Source: Sedimenticola sp.
GTDB taxonomy: Bacteria > Pseudomonadota > Gammaproteobacteria > Chromatiales > Chromatiaceae
DNA: 64,000 nt
NCBI GenBank assembly: GCA_026985055.1
Contig: JALSQZ010000226.1
Location: 1 to 64,000 of the forward strand
Reading direction: 5' to 3'
Shown: positions 18,623 through 28,390 of the stretch, one piece after another
How positions within the stretch are numbered: position 1 is the first letter of the stretch
Layout: each line of letters starts with the position of its first letter
Program-made: the position numbers and the translations under genes
Notes under the pieces: generated by a model
Told to the model about the DNA's origin: nothing
The model's database searches: none
Seen by the model: the letters and a program-made list of their open reading frames with translations, nothing else

Positions 18623-18912
18623 TGGTCTGTATCATCGAGTGACAATTCTTCGACCGTGCCCAGCAAAATCGCCGCTTCTTTCAGAGCATTGCTTGGTTGT
18701 CGCCACTGGCAGGAAAGTCCCTTTTGTCTGGCCGAGCGCACGGTCGCGAGCAGCAGTTGCATGGCGGCGGCATGAACAGTGTTCACGGCGCTGCCGTCCA
18801 GTATCAGCGACGAACCGGACTCGATTGCGGCGCCGATCTCCCGAGCCAGGCGGGGCAGGTCGTCAAGATCCAGGTGCTGGTTCAGGGTGATATGCTGTTC
18901 GCTGCCGGTCAT
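18619..18912 (-). CDS. STAS-domain protein in the chemotaxis operon
   Basis: A 97-residue STAS (anti-sigma-factor-antagonist-like) domain. It has a beta-alpha fold, LILDGSAVNTVHAAAMQLLLAT (the phospho-Ser loop of the family, with Ser46 in DGSAVNT) and a following helix. Similar stand-alone STAS proteins occur in some chemosensory operons, where they are thought to be phosphorylated regulatory switches. No partner kinase or phosphatase is visible here. It sits between the receptor and cheR with a 2-nt gap and a 4-nt overlap. Confidence 0.82.
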   Translation of the reverse strand: MTGSEQHITLNQHLDLDDLPRLAREIGAAIESGSSLILDGSAVNTVHAAAMQLLLATVRSARQKGLSCQWRQPSNALKEAAILLGTVEELSLDDTDQ

Positions 18913-18914
18913 GG

Positions 18915-21629
18915 TCAGAACTCTTCCCAGACATCGTCTGCGCCCACGGCTTGCAACCTGGGCCGGGCCTGGGATTCTTTCACGGGATGGTCTCGATCAG
19001 GCGTGGACGTGGTTTCGTTGGCGGTCTCTCTTTCCAGATCCTCGAGCAGGGAAACAATCTGATCCGAGTAGCGTTCAACGCGGTTGTAGACGGATTCCGC
19101 CTTGTTGTTGTCACCTGCTTGCTTTGCCCTGATGACCTGCCTGATGAGGGTATGCATCTCAGCGTGAACTTTTTCCAGTTCCTGCATCTTGCTCATGCTC
19201 CCATGCCGTGCCATTCCTGTGCTGTACAGCCATTTGCCCAGATCACAGTCATGATGGGATACCGCTTCATCTTCGTTCATGCGCTCCTCGCCGTCGAGGA
19301 AGGCGCGCAAGCGGGTTTTCCACAATTTATGCTTGGTGCGCGCATTGGCGAAATCCAGCTCCGAAGACACCTGGGCGCCGGACCAGGGGCGATCGGCGGA
19401 ACGGCGTTCTGTCCCATCCCAGCTGGCGCTGCCATCGGTCTTGAAGAAGGAAATCAGCTCGCCCAGTTCTTTGGCCTGCTCATCCATCATCTGACTGGTC
19501 TGTGCGGCTTCTTCCACCAGAGTGGCGTTCTGCTGGGTGACTTCATCCATTTGTGATACGGCCTGATTGACCTGGTCGATTCCCGCATATTGTTCGGAAC
19601 TGGCGGCGGCGATCTCGGCGATGAAGTCATTCACTTTCTTTACTGAAGTGACAATCTCTTCCAGAGTTTTTCCGGATTGATCCACCAGCTCGGAGCCTTC
19701 TTCGACCTTGTTTACGCTGTCTTCGATTAGCTCCTTGATTTCCTTGGCGGCGGTAGCGCTGCGCTGCGCAAGATTGCGTACCTCGGTGGCGACCACGGCA
19801 AATCCTCGGCCCTGTTCACCCGCCCGGGCGGCTTCCACCGCGGCGTTCAGGGCAAGCAGATTTGTCTGGAAAGCGATATCGTCGATGACACTGATGATGG
19901 CGGCAATCTTCTTGCTGGATGCTGTAATCTTCTCCATGGCGGCAATGGTGTTCTGCACCACAGTGCCACCATCGAGCGCCTGATCCAGGGTGATGCTGGA
20001 CAGCTCGCTGGCCTTGCGCGAGTTATCGGCATTCTGGCGCACGGTGGAGGTAATCTCCTCCATGCTGGATGCGGTTTCTTCCAGATTGGATGCTTGCAAC
20101 TCGGTGCGGCGCGCCAGATCGGTATTGCCTTCCGCGATCTCCTGAGAAGCGTGTTCCACGGCATCGGCACTGTTGCGAATGCTGCCGATGACGCGGGTGA
20201 GGTTGGCAATGGTGGTGTTTACATCATCCTTGAGGCGGGCAAAGGAGCCTTCGTAATCGGTGCTGATGGATTGGTTGAGTTCCCCACGAGCCAGGGCGCC
20301 GAGCACGCTGGCGGTGTCATTGATGACCTGCTCGAGAATTTGCATCAGATCATTCACGCCACGACCCAGGGTGCGATAGAAGCCTTCCTTGCCATCCAGA
20401 CTTACGCGTTCGGTAAGATTGCCAATGAGGGCATTGTCCACAATGCTCTGGATTTCGTGCTCCACTGCGACTTCGCTGGTGCGATCCAGCCATTCGACCA
20501 CGGTACCCAGCCGCTCGTCCTGATCATTGACAATCGGATTTGCAGTGAGGCGCAATGAGCGCCCGCCAAGCTGGATGTCCGTGGTGAAGGAATTCTGCAG
20601 TCTTTCCATCATGGCGCGTTGATGGCCCGGATTCTTGTGGAATATATCGACGTTGGCTCCCATGAGTTTGCTGCTGTCGAATTCCGGCAGTTGCTTGCGA
20701 ATATCTTCTTCGGCATTGCACATCATCTCCTTGACGGCTTCGTTGAGATAGATGATGTTCAGATCCTGATCGGCGATCATTACGTTGGCGTTTACGCTGT
20801 TCAATGCTTCCTGTACCCGGCTCAGTGAGTTGGCCTGCTGGCGAATCTCGTTCACCTCGTAGCCCAGACGGATCTGTGCCGACTGGATGTTTTGCAGAAG
20901 CTTGCCCAGATCGTCGTCGCGCCGGGTTTCCACCCATTGGAAATACTCGCCGTTGGCGATATCCTGCATGGCGGATATGGCCTGGCAAACGGGACGTCGA
21001 ATATAGTTCTTGAGGGCATGGGTGGCGCCAGCGAAGAACAGCGCCATCACGCCAATGACGGCGCCCAGTGTATAGAGGTCGGTACCCTGATAGGCCAGCC
21101 CGGCAATGCCTATCATGGTGAGTACCGACACAAGCTGAAGCAGACTCAGATACCGGGAAGTTCCCAGATTGCCCAGATACTGCCTGATGCGTTGGAATCC
21201 GGTTGGCTGCAGGGATGCTTCGCCGGCACGCAGTTTCTGGTACAGCGCCTCCGCCTGCTCGATTTCCTTGCGGCTGGGCTTGGTGCGTACCGACATGTAG
21301 CCGGTTACCTGTCCATGCTCACGGATAGGGGTGACGTTTGCCTTTACCCAGTAGTAATCACCGTTCTTGCAGCGGTTCTTGACCATGCCGATCCAGGGCT
21401 TGTCCGCCTTGATGGTACGCCAAAGATCCTCGAATGCCTCGGGAGGCATGTCCGGGTGACGCACCATATTATGGTTTCTTCCCACCAGCTCTTCCGTGGT
21501 GAATCCGCTGATTTCGATGAAATCCCGGTTGATGGAGCGGATGATGCCTTTGCGGTCGGTGGTGGAAACGATGAACTGGCCATCTTTCATCACGACTTCA
21601 TGGTCTGTTACTGGCTCATTGATTTTCAT
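18915..21629 (-). CDS. Methyl-accepting chemotaxis protein with PAS, CZB and CheR-tether
   Basis: A 904-residue receptor. An Aer-like N-terminal PAS domain (about residues 20-120, [14 protein letters not shown]) is followed by two membrane segments (160-180 and 186-206) separated by a very short periplasmic turn. A second PAS (about 265-375) and the signalling domain with the invariant hairpin ([20 protein letters not shown]) come next. A C-terminal zinc-binding CZB domain (Cys795 in CDLGKWLY, with nearby His) follows. The last five residues are VWEEF, which fits the aromatic-x-x-aromatic CheR-docking tail. Sensing is therefore probably cytoplasmic: redox or a PAS ligand, plus zinc or hypochlorite-type thiol chemistry (inference). 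The ATG at 21629 aligns with Aer-type N-termini. Confidence 0.93.
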   Translation of the reverse strand: MKINEPVTDHEVVMKDGQFIVSTTDRKGIIRSINRDFIEISGFTTEELVGRNHNMVRHPDMPPEAFEDLWRTIKADKPWIGMVKNRCKNGDYYWVKANVTPIREHGQVTGYMSVRTKPSRKEIEQAEALYQKLRAGEASLQPTGFQRIRQYLGNLGTSRYLSLLQLVSVLTMIGIAGLAYQGTDLYTLGAVIGVMALFFAGATHALKNYIRRPVCQAISAMQDIANGEYFQWVETRRDDDLGKLLQNIQSAQIRLGYEVNEIRQQANSLSRVQEALNSVNANVMIADQDLNIIYLNEAVKEMMCNAEEDIRKQLPEFDSSKLMGANVDIFHKNPGHQRAMMERLQNSFTTDIQLGGRSLRLTANPIVNDQDERLGTVVEWLDRTSEVAVEHEIQSIVDNALIGNLTERVSLDGKEGFYRTLGRGVNDLMQILEQVINDTASVLGALARGELNQSISTDYEGSFARLKDDVNTTIANLTRVIGSIRNSADAVEHASQEIAEGNTDLARRTELQASNLEETASSMEEITSTVRQNADNSRKASELSSITLDQALDGGTVVQNTIAAMEKITASSKKIAAIISVIDDIAFQTNLLALNAAVEAARAGEQGRGFAVVATEVRNLAQRSATAAKEIKELIEDSVNKVEEGSELVDQSGKTLEEIVTSVKKVNDFIAEIAAASSEQYAGIDQVNQAVSQMDEVTQQNATLVEEAAQTSQMMDEQAKELGELISFFKTDGSASWDGTERRSADRPWSGAQVSSELDFANARTKHKLWKTRLRAFLDGEERMNEDEAVSHHDCDLGKWLYSTGMARHGSMSKMQELEKVHAEMHTLIRQVIRAKQAGDNNKAESVYNRVERYSDQIVSLLEDLERETANETTSTPDRDHPVKESQARPRLQAVGADDVWEEF

Positions 21630-21666
21630 GCTGTTGTTCTCCGTGGAGCTGATAGGTGTTTATCGG

Positions 21667-22188
21667 TCAGGCGGCGTTCTGTTCATCCGGCAGGCCCAGT
21701 ACGCCGTTGATCAGCAGCTCATCCACATCCAGGATGATGATCATGCGTTCTTCCATGGTGGCCAGGCCGGCAACGGCCGGCCGGTCGGCGGCGTCCCCGA
21801 TTTGTGGCGCGGGTTGAATGTCCGCGCCATTGATGTTGTGTACCTCGGATACGGCATCCACCACGACACCCATGGTGCGCTGATTGCCTTTTCCGTCGTG
21901 TGCCTTGACCACGATGATGACGGTGGTAGGGCCGGGAGCTGCGGAAGTCAGATGGAAATGGCTGCGCAGTTCGACAATGGGAACCACGGTACCGCGCAGA
22001 TTGATGACGCCGAGAATGGAAGCCGGCGTATTGGGCATGGGGGTGACTTCACTCCAGCCCCGGATTTCCTGAACCTTGAGAATATTGATGCCATATTCCT
22101 CGCCTGCAAGGCAGAAGGTCAGGTATTGCTCCGTGTTCTGTTCGGTTTGCGCATCCTTTTCGGTTTGCAGTGCTGCATTGTTGTTCAT
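21667..22188 (-). CDS. cheW: Chemotaxis coupling protein CheW
   Basis: A 173-residue CheW that links CheA to the receptor. The CheW fold starts at LTFCLAGEEYGINILKVQEI and includes INLRGTVVPIVELR, the receptor/CheA interface. There is an extra 20-residue polar N-terminus. Its gene lies 17 nt downstream of cheA and is followed by the receptor gene. Confidence 0.94.
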   Translation of the reverse strand: MNNNAALQTEKDAQTEQNTEQYLTFCLAGEEYGINILKVQEIRGWSEVTPMPNTPASILGVINLRGTVVPIVELRSHFHLTSAAPGPTTVIIVVKAHDGKGNQRTMGVVVDAVSEVHNINGADIQPAPQIGDAADRPAVAGLATMEERMIIILDVDELLINGVLGLPDEQNAA

Positions 22189-22205
22189 GAACTCTTTGCC
22201 CTCAT

Positions 22206-24269
22206 TTACGATGTGGCAGCCAGTGCCGCCGGTTGCTGTCCTGTTCGGTGAAAGAGATGAATGAGGCCGGGAATATCCAGTATCAGGGCGACCCTGCCAT
22301 CTCCCAGTATGGTGGCGCCGGAGATACCTTCGAGTTGCTGATAGTTTGATTCCAGGCTTTTGATCACCACCTGTTGCTGGCCTTGCAGCTTGTCCACAAA
22401 CAGGCCGGCATGTTGTCCTTCGGCTTCCACGACCACCAGCAGTCCCTGTTCAAGATCATCGGTGCCGGCATCATTGCCCAACAGCTGGTTGAGGCGGATG
22501 ATGGGGATGTACTGGTTGCGAAATCGGTACAGTTCCGTGGAACCGGTGATGCTTTTGAGATTCTCTTGCCGAATCTGCAATGACTCCACTATGGAAATCA
22601 GGGGCAGGATGTAGGTGTCTTCGCCGATGCTGGCCAGTTGGCCATCGAGGATCGCCAGAGTGAGAGGCAGGCGGATGATCACGGTACTGCCCTGGCCCTC
22701 ATGAGACTGAATGCTCACGGTTCCTCCCAGATCGTTGATGTTGCGCTTCACCACGTCCATGCCCACGCCCCGGCCGGAGAGGTCGCTGACTTTGTCCGCA
22801 GTAGAGAAGCCGGGCTGGAATATGAGATTGTCGATGCGTTCATCAGAGAGCTCGTCTTTGTCGCTCACCAGTCCTTTTTCCATGGCTTTTTTCAGGATCT
22901 TGTGACGGTCCAGGCCTGCGCCGTCGTCGCTGATTCGGATCACGATGTTGCCGCTTTCATGCTGGGCGCTGAGTTCCAGCCGTCCTTGTTCAGGCTTGCC
23001 TGCGGCCAGGCGGGTTTCCGGTGTCTCAAGGCCATGATCCAGGGAATTGCGCACCAGATGCACCAGGGGGTCGCCGATTTTTTCCAGCACCGTCTTGTCG
23101 ACTTCCGTCTGTTCGCCACTGAGTACAAGATTTACTTTCTTGCCCATCTTGTTGCACAGGTCGCGCACCAGACGCGGAAAACGATTGAAGGCCATGCTGA
23201 TTGGCAGCATGCGAATCTGCAGCATGTTTTCCTGCAGTTCGCGAGTATTGCGCTCCAGTTGCGCCAGGCCATTGAGAAGCGCTTCTGATTCCGATCCGCC
23301 CCGTCGCATGAGGTGCAATCCCGCCTGATTGAGCATGGACTGGGTGATCACCAGTTCCCCGACCAGATTGATGAGCAGGTCTACCTTGTCTATGGATACC
23401 CGGATGGAACTGCTCTCGCGGTTTGCCTGGGGCTTTGTGTCCTGTACTGAGGTTTTGTTTGCAGCGGGTTCTTTCGCGGAAGAAACGGGGGCGGTATCGT
23501 TGTGAATTTCCGCGGCTGTGCCGGCGTGGATTTCTGGCACCTGATCATCGGCGGGAGAGGTCAGTTTGTGAATGTCCAGTTTGCAGTTGTCTCCAACCCA
23601 GCTGAAGTTTTCCCGGATCTTTTCCTCCGTAAGCGTTCCCTTCAGGGTAATATCCCAGCTCAGGTAACAATTCAGCGGATCGAATTCCGCCAGAGAGGGC
23701 AGTTTTTCAGTCTCGGTGTATGCCTGCAAGTCCCCCAGTTCGGCCAGGGCTTCAAAGATGCGTAGCGGATCATTGCCTTCACGGAACACTCCGGAATGGG
23801 GTGCGAAACGAATCGTCCAGATATCTTGTTCTTTGGTTGCTGCTGGTTCCTTTGCCGGATTGGACGTGGATTTATCCCCGGTTGGCGGGGCCAATGCCGC
23901 CTGCAATGCATTTTTCAATGCCGTGACCCGTTCTTCATCAGGGGTTTCGTCGGTCTTCAGCCCTTCCACCATTTCTTTCAGAATATCCACGGAAGCGAGA
24001 AGCAGATCGACAGTTTTCCTGTCTACCTGGCGGCTGCCGTTACGCAGCTCATCCAGGAGGGTTTCCATGACATGGGTGAATCCGGAAACATGCTCAAAGC
24101 CGAATGCGGCGCTCCCGCCCTTGATGGAATGGGCGGCGCGGAAAATGGTGTTTATTTCTTCGAGATCGGTTCCGGCGTCCAGATTCAGCAGTCCGGACTC
24201 CATGACCTCCAGACCCTCGAAACACTCTTCGAGGAAGACATCGAGAAATTCTGACAGATCCATGGACAT
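22206..24269 (-). CDS. cheA: Chemotaxis histidine kinase CheA
   Basis: Central kinase of the pathway, 687 residues. The P1 HPt domain carries His47 (AAHSIKGGSAAFG). A variable P2-like region follows. The P3 dimerisation domain comes before the ATP-binding P4 domain (N-box LVRNSLDHG, G1 ISDDGAGLD, G2 GRGVGMDVV). A P5 CheW-like domain completes the protein. It is the first gene of the operon cheA-cheW-mcp-STAS-cheR-cheB-cheY-unknown. The start is ATG 24269; a second ATG two codons later is equally possible, and no strong ribosome site is visible. Confidence 0.95.
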   Translation of the reverse strand: MSMDLSEFLDVFLEECFEGLEVMESGLLNLDAGTDLEEINTIFRAAHSIKGGSAAFGFEHVSGFTHVMETLLDELRNGSRQVDRKTVDLLLASVDILKEMVEGLKTDETPDEERVTALKNALQAALAPPTGDKSTSNPAKEPAATKEQDIWTIRFAPHSGVFREGNDPLRIFEALAELGDLQAYTETEKLPSLAEFDPLNCYLSWDITLKGTLTEEKIRENFSWVGDNCKLDIHKLTSPADDQVPEIHAGTAAEIHNDTAPVSSAKEPAANKTSVQDTKPQANRESSSIRVSIDKVDLLINLVGELVITQSMLNQAGLHLMRRGGSESEALLNGLAQLERNTRELQENMLQIRMLPISMAFNRFPRLVRDLCNKMGKKVNLVLSGEQTEVDKTVLEKIGDPLVHLVRNSLDHGLETPETRLAAGKPEQGRLELSAQHESGNIVIRISDDGAGLDRHKILKKAMEKGLVSDKDELSDERIDNLIFQPGFSTADKVSDLSGRGVGMDVVKRNINDLGGTVSIQSHEGQGSTVIIRLPLTLAILDGQLASIGEDTYILPLISIVESLQIRQENLKSITGSTELYRFRNQYIPIIRLNQLLGNDAGTDDLEQGLLVVVEAEGQHAGLFVDKLQGQQQVVIKSLESNYQQLEGISGATILGDGRVALILDIPGLIHLFHRTGQQPAALAATS

Positions 24270-24457
24270 AGAAATACTGTTACCGAGTTGCCAGCGATGT
24301 GGCTGTTTTTCTGGTTACGCTGGTTATCGGCGATACGGCAAAGAACTTAACCGGTTGTTGTAAAACGCTGTTTTTCCAGCCTGTGTGTAGGCCATCCTTG
24401 TGACACGCACGGATCTCGCGTGGAAAACAGGAGGTTTTGGTTCTTTAATGGGAAGCG

Positions 24458-24573
24458 CTAAAAATTCCTTCCATGGAATTTTTCTCTTTGCTCACATTTT
24501 CAATCACTTGTGGTGACCGAAAATGGCGGAACATCCCTGCGCTACTCGGGCATCTCGATTTTTCGAGAAGCCC
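24458..24573. repeat. Multi-hairpin repeat family B, copy 1
   Basis: This copy shares several long blocks with 46867-47017. The shared parts are an AAAATTCC...GGAATTTTT hairpin, the block TTTGCTCACATTTTCAATCA followed by CTTGTGGTGA, and a terminal hairpin GGGCATCTCGA/TCGAGA-GCCC. It lacks an internal segment of about 35 bp that is present in the other copy. It fills much of the 377-bp gap between the divergent cheA and hisC genes. The rest of the gap (24270-24457 and 24574-24646) shows nothing I can name. Confidence 0.8.
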
Positions 24574-24646
24574 TTTTCCTCTGCTCAGCAGAGGACGAGC
24601 TTTCGGGGTAGAATATGCAGCCTGAATTCTGCCTGTCTTTCGGATT

Positions 24647-25768
24647 ATGACCGATTTTTCATCTTTTACTGCTCCGGGCATCAATGCCCTGAACCCCTAT
24701 GTGCCCGGGAAACCCATTGAGGAGCTGGAAAGGGAGCTGGGGCTTTCGGACACCATCAAGCTGGCTTCCAATGAAAACCCCCTGGGTCCGAGTCCCCTGG
24801 GACGGGAGGCGGCCGCGGCGGTGTTGGGAGAAAGCAATCTCTATCCTGATGACAGCGGTTTCCGGCTGAAGGCAAAGCTGGCGGCCAAAACCGGTTTGCA
24901 GCCCGATCAACTCGTACTGGGGGCCGGGTCTTCCGATGTCATCGATCTGGTGGCCAGAACCTTTTTGGCACCGGGCAGAAATGCGGTTTTTTCACGCTAC
25001 AGTTTCGCCATGTACCCCATCTATACCACCGCAAGCGGCGCGGAATGCCGGGTGGCGGAAGCGCTTCCTCAGGATCATGAGGAAATGCCCTATGGTCATG
25101 ATCTGGATGCAATGCTTGCCCTGGTGGATGAGAATACCCGGGTGGTGTTTATCGCCAATCCCAACAACCCTACCGGAACCTGGCTCAAACATGATGCCTT
25201 GCGCAGCTTTCTCCAGGCGTTGCCCCGGGATGTTGTAGTAGTGCTGGACGAAGCTTACACGGAATACGTCTGTGAGACGGATTTCCCCGATGGCGTGTCC
25301 TGGCTGGGGGATTTTCCCAACTTGATCGTGACCCGCACTTTTTCCAAGATCTATGGTCTGGCGGGTTTGCGCGTGGGTTATGGCATGGCAAATGCCGAAC
25401 TGGTTGCGCTGATCAGCCGGGTGCGGCATCCCTTCAATGTGAGTCTGCCGGCGCTCGCCGCTGCGGAAGCGGCGCTGGATGATCTGGACTTTCTGGAAAA
25501 GAGCCGTGGCAACAATCAGCGTGGGCTGGCGCAACTGGTGAGTGCATTCGATGCCATGGGGCTGGCGCATATTCCTTCGGTGGGTAACTTCATTACCGTG
25601 GATCTGCGGCGCGATGGCGCTGATGTGTATGGCAAGCTGCTGGCCCGCGGTGTGATCGTGCGGCCGGTAGCCAACTATGATCTGCCGCATCATCTGCGGG
25701 TCAGTGTGGGAACCCGGGAACAGAACCGGCATTTTCTCGAAGTGTTGCAGCAGGTGCTGGCCTCATGA
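24647..25768 (+). CDS. hisC: Histidinol-phosphate aminotransferase
   Basis: PLP aminotransferase (fold type I) of 373 residues that acts in histidine synthesis. In this genomic position (hisC2) it may also serve aromatic amino acids. SNENPLGPSP near residue 41, NPNNPTGT at 171-178, and the PLP lysine Lys234 (TRTFSKIYGLAGLR) are family marks. The start follows a repeat copy. The stop overlaps tyrA as ATGA, indicating coupled translation. Confidence 0.94.
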   Translation: MTDFSSFTAPGINALNPYVPGKPIEELERELGLSDTIKLASNENPLGPSPLGREAAAAVLGESNLYPDDSGFRLKAKLAAKTGLQPDQLVLGAGSSDVIDLVARTFLAPGRNAVFSRYSFAMYPIYTTASGAECRVAEALPQDHEEMPYGHDLDAMLALVDENTRVVFIANPNNPTGTWLKHDALRSFLQALPRDVVVVLDEAYTEYVCETDFPDGVSWLGDFPNLIVTRTFSKIYGLAGLRVGYGMANAELVALISRVRHPFNVSLPALAAAEAALDDLDFLEKSRGNNQRGLAQLVSAFDAMGLAHIPSVGNFITVDLRRDGADVYGKLLARGVIVRPVANYDLPHHLRVSVGTREQNRHFLEVLQQVLAS

Positions 25769-26637
25769 AGATCCGCAGGCTGGCCATTATCGGTGTGGGA
25801 CTTATTGGCGGTTCCCTGGCGCGGGCGCTGCGCAGGGCCGGATCCGTGGAACAGATCGTCGGTTGTGGCCGGGGCCGGGAAAACCTGGAGAAGGCCCAGC
25901 AGTTGGGCGTTATCGACCGCTACACTCATGACATCGGTGAAGCGGTACAGGGTGCCGACATGGTCTTTCTGGCGACCCCGCTGGGTGCGATGAAATCCGC
26001 TTTTGCCGCCATGAAGGACCATCTTGCCGAAGATGCCGTGATTACCGACGGGGGCAGTTGCAAGGGCAGTGTGGTGAATGATGCACGGGAGGTATTTGGT
26101 GATGAGCTGTCCCGTCTGGTTCCAGGGCATCCCATTGCCGGAACGGAAAAAAACGGCGTGGAGGCTTCCTTTGCCGAACTTTATGAAAACCGCCGCGTGA
26201 TTCTTACGCCGCTGGAGAACAACTCCGAGGAAAGCATAGCCCGGGTGCGGCGCATGTGGGAAGACTGCGGCGCCGAGGTCAGTGAAATGTCTGTCGAGCA
26301 TCATGATGAAGTGCTGGCGGCCACTTCCCATCTGCCGCATATGCTCGCCTTTGGCTTGGTGGATACCCTGGCGCGGATGAAGGAAAACGACGAGATCTTC
26401 CGCTATGCCGCCGGCGGTTTTCGCGACTTCACCCGCATTGCTTCCAGCAATCCCGTCATGTGGCGGGATATCTGCGTGGCCAATGGTCCGGCGCTGAGCC
26501 GCATGCTGTCGGCTTTTGCCGAGGAAATGAATGATCTGGCGCAGACCATAGCCGCGGGAGATGGTGATCATCTGCTGGAAGTGTTTTCCCGCGCCAAGGA
26601 AGCCCGTGACCGATTCGTGGATGGCTTAAAAGGGTAA
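25765..26637 (+). CDS. tyrA: Prephenate dehydrogenase
   Basis: NAD-dependent oxidative decarboxylation of prephenate (or arogenate) in tyrosine synthesis. The Rossmann motif GVGLIGGSLA is at residues 10-19. ITDGGSCKGS, PGHPIAGTEKNG (substrate His and Gly region) and SHLPHMLAF follow. The 290-residue protein has no chorismate mutase or ACT domain. In Pseudomonas tyrA and aroA are fused; here they are separate and split by an unrelated small gene. Confidence 0.94.
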   Translation: MKIRRLAIIGVGLIGGSLARALRRAGSVEQIVGCGRGRENLEKAQQLGVIDRYTHDIGEAVQGADMVFLATPLGAMKSAFAAMKDHLAEDAVITDGGSCKGSVVNDAREVFGDELSRLVPGHPIAGTEKNGVEASFAELYENRRVILTPLENNSEESIARVRRMWEDCGAEVSEMSVEHHDEVLAATSHLPHMLAFGLVDTLARMKENDEIFRYAAGGFRDFTRIASSNPVMWRDICVANGPALSRMLSAFAEEMNDLAQTIAAGDGDHLLEVFSRAKEARDRFVDGLKG

Positions 26638-26642
26638 GGAAC

Positions 26643-27038
26643 ATGCCTAGAAGAATGACTGCAACTAAAGAAGGTACACATCAGGCCATGAAGAATACAT
26701 CTTATGAAAGCATAGTCGTCAGTTGGCTGATGCAGGATGGATGGCAGGTGTTTCTCCCTTTGTTGGATAATGGACACCAGACGGATATTTTAATTTCAGA
26801 TGGACCTAACTATCACCGGATTCAGGTGAAGACAGTGGAAGCTAAAGGAGACAATCATGTAATCGAAAATCGCTGGAAGGACAGCAATGTTGGAGTGGTG
26901 GTATTTTTTGCAAGGAATTCTAATTGGGGGTATGTAATGCCAGCCTTTTCCGAAAACAGGCGTCCTCTAAATGCTGAAGGGCATATTAAGTTTGAACAAA
27001 ACAAGAAAGATTTTCTAAAGGCATTTCACAAACTATAA
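26643..27038 (+). CDS. Small PD-(D/E)XK nuclease-like protein inserted between tyrA and aroA
   Basis: A 131-residue soluble protein with the spacing of a PD-(D/E)XK nuclease: Glu22 in the first helix, then Asp48 (HQTDILI) and Gln61-Val-Lys63 (RIQVKT). The pattern resembles the group-I-intron-associated endonuclease family (PF11645 type), whose members act alone or in mobile contexts. A good ribosome site (TAAGGA) overlaps the tyrA end and supports ATG 26643. Its base composition is clearly AT-richer than tyrA and aroA, suggesting transfer. No intron, methylase or immunity partner is seen beside it. The nuclease call is a motif-level inference. Confidence 0.7.
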   Translation: MPRRMTATKEGTHQAMKNTSYESIVVSWLMQDGWQVFLPLLDNGHQTDILISDGPNYHRIQVKTVEAKGDNHVIENRWKDSNVGVVVFFARNSNWGYVMPAFSENRRPLNAEGHIKFEQNKKDFLKAFHKL

Positions 27039-27082
27039 AGAAACAATAACAGTATGCGTTTTTTCCAAGAAGCACATTAATC

Positions 27083-28390
27083 ATGTTTACATATCATCTC
27101 CGCCCCGGTGGCACTCTGCGCGGAAATCTGCGCGTTCCCGGTGACAAATCCATTTCCCACCGCTCCATCATGCTCGGTTCCCTGGCTGACGGGGTGACCC
27201 GTGTCAGCGGTTTCCTTGAAGGTGAAGACAGCCTGGCTACCCTGAATGCCTTCCGCGCCATGGGGGTGGAAATCGAGGGGCCGGATCAGGGCCAGGTTGT
27301 CATACATGGGGTCGGCATGCACGGCTTGAAAACCCCGAATGGCCCGTTGGATCTGGGAAATTCCGGTACTTCCATGCGCTTGTTGGCGGGGCTGCTCGCC
27401 GGACAGGGGCTGGATCTGGTCCTGTCCGGGGATGCTTCCCTGTCCGGGCGCCCCATGTGCCGGGTAACAGATCCCCTGGCCCTGATGGGTGCGCGGGTGG
27501 AAGCCACACAAGCGGGTACGGCGCCTTTGCATATTCGCCCGGTGTCCGGGCTGAAGGCCATCGATTACGCGCTTCCGGTGGCCAGCGCCCAGGTCAAATC
27601 CTGTGTATTGCTGGCTGGTTTGTATGCACAAGGGGAAACCTGTGTCACGGAACCGGCTCCGACCCGGGATCATACGGAGCGCATGCTTCAGGGATTTGGT
27701 TATGAAGTAAAGAAAGAGGGCTCCCGGATCTGTGTGCAGGGTGGGGGCCGGCTTGCCGCTTGTGATATCGATGTGCCAGCGGATATTTCCTCAGCGGCCT
27801 TTTTTCTGGTGGGAGCGAGTATTGCGCCGGGTTCGGATCTGGTTCTGGAGCATGTGGGCATGAATCCCACCCGTGACGGAATCATCACCATTCTGCGCCT
27901 CATGGGGGCGGATATCGAGGTGCGCAACCAACGCAATGTGGGTGGGGAGCCGGTAGCGGACCTGCGCGTGCGCCATGCGCCTCTGAAGGGAATTCGCATT
28001 CCCGAAGAGCAGGTGCCCCTGGCCATCGATGAGTTTCCCGCCCTGTTCGTGGCAGCCGCCTGCGCCGAAGGGGAAACCGTACTCACCGGGGCGGAAGAGC
28101 TGCGGGTCAAGGAGTCGGATCGTATCCAGGTCATGGCGGATGGCTTGCAGGCCCTGGGCGTGGATGCCCGGCCCACTCCGGATGGCATGGTGATTCGGGG
28201 AGGCCGCCTGCATGGCGGCGAGGTGGACAGCCATGGTGATCACCGTATTGCCATGTCCCTGGCCATGGCGGCGCTGCGCAGTGATGGAGATATCCGTATT
28301 TCCGACTGCGCCAATGTGAATACTTCCTTCCCTGATTTTGTCGGGACAGCGGCGCGAGCCGGTCTGGATATCGGGGTTGCGCATGAATGA
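27083..28390 (+). CDS. aroA: EPSP synthase (3-phosphoshikimate 1-carboxyvinyltransferase)
   Basis: Condenses phosphoenolpyruvate with shikimate 3-phosphate in the shikimate pathway. It is 435 residues long. All four motifs described for class II enzymes are present: GDKS (20-23), SAQVK (168-172), RDHTE (195-199) and NPTR (261-264). LGNSGT (91-96) has Gly95 at the position where the Agrobacterium CP4 enzyme has Ala. The active-site Asp316 (AIDEFP) and KESDR (343-347) are conserved. cmk starts inside its last codons. Confidence 0.95.
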   Translation: MFTYHLRPGGTLRGNLRVPGDKSISHRSIMLGSLADGVTRVSGFLEGEDSLATLNAFRAMGVEIEGPDQGQVVIHGVGMHGLKTPNGPLDLGNSGTSMRLLAGLLAGQGLDLVLSGDASLSGRPMCRVTDPLALMGARVEATQAGTAPLHIRPVSGLKAIDYALPVASAQVKSCVLLAGLYAQGETCVTEPAPTRDHTERMLQGFGYEVKKEGSRICVQGGGRLAACDIDVPADISSAAFFLVGASIAPGSDLVLEHVGMNPTRDGIITILRLMGADIEVRNQRNVGGEPVADLRVRHAPLKGIRIPEEQVPLAIDEFPALFVAAACAEGETVLTGAEELRVKESDRIQVMADGLQALGVDARPTPDGMVIRGGRLHGGEVDSHGDHRIAMSLAMAALRSDGDIRISDCANVNTSFPDFVGTAARAGLDIGVAHE

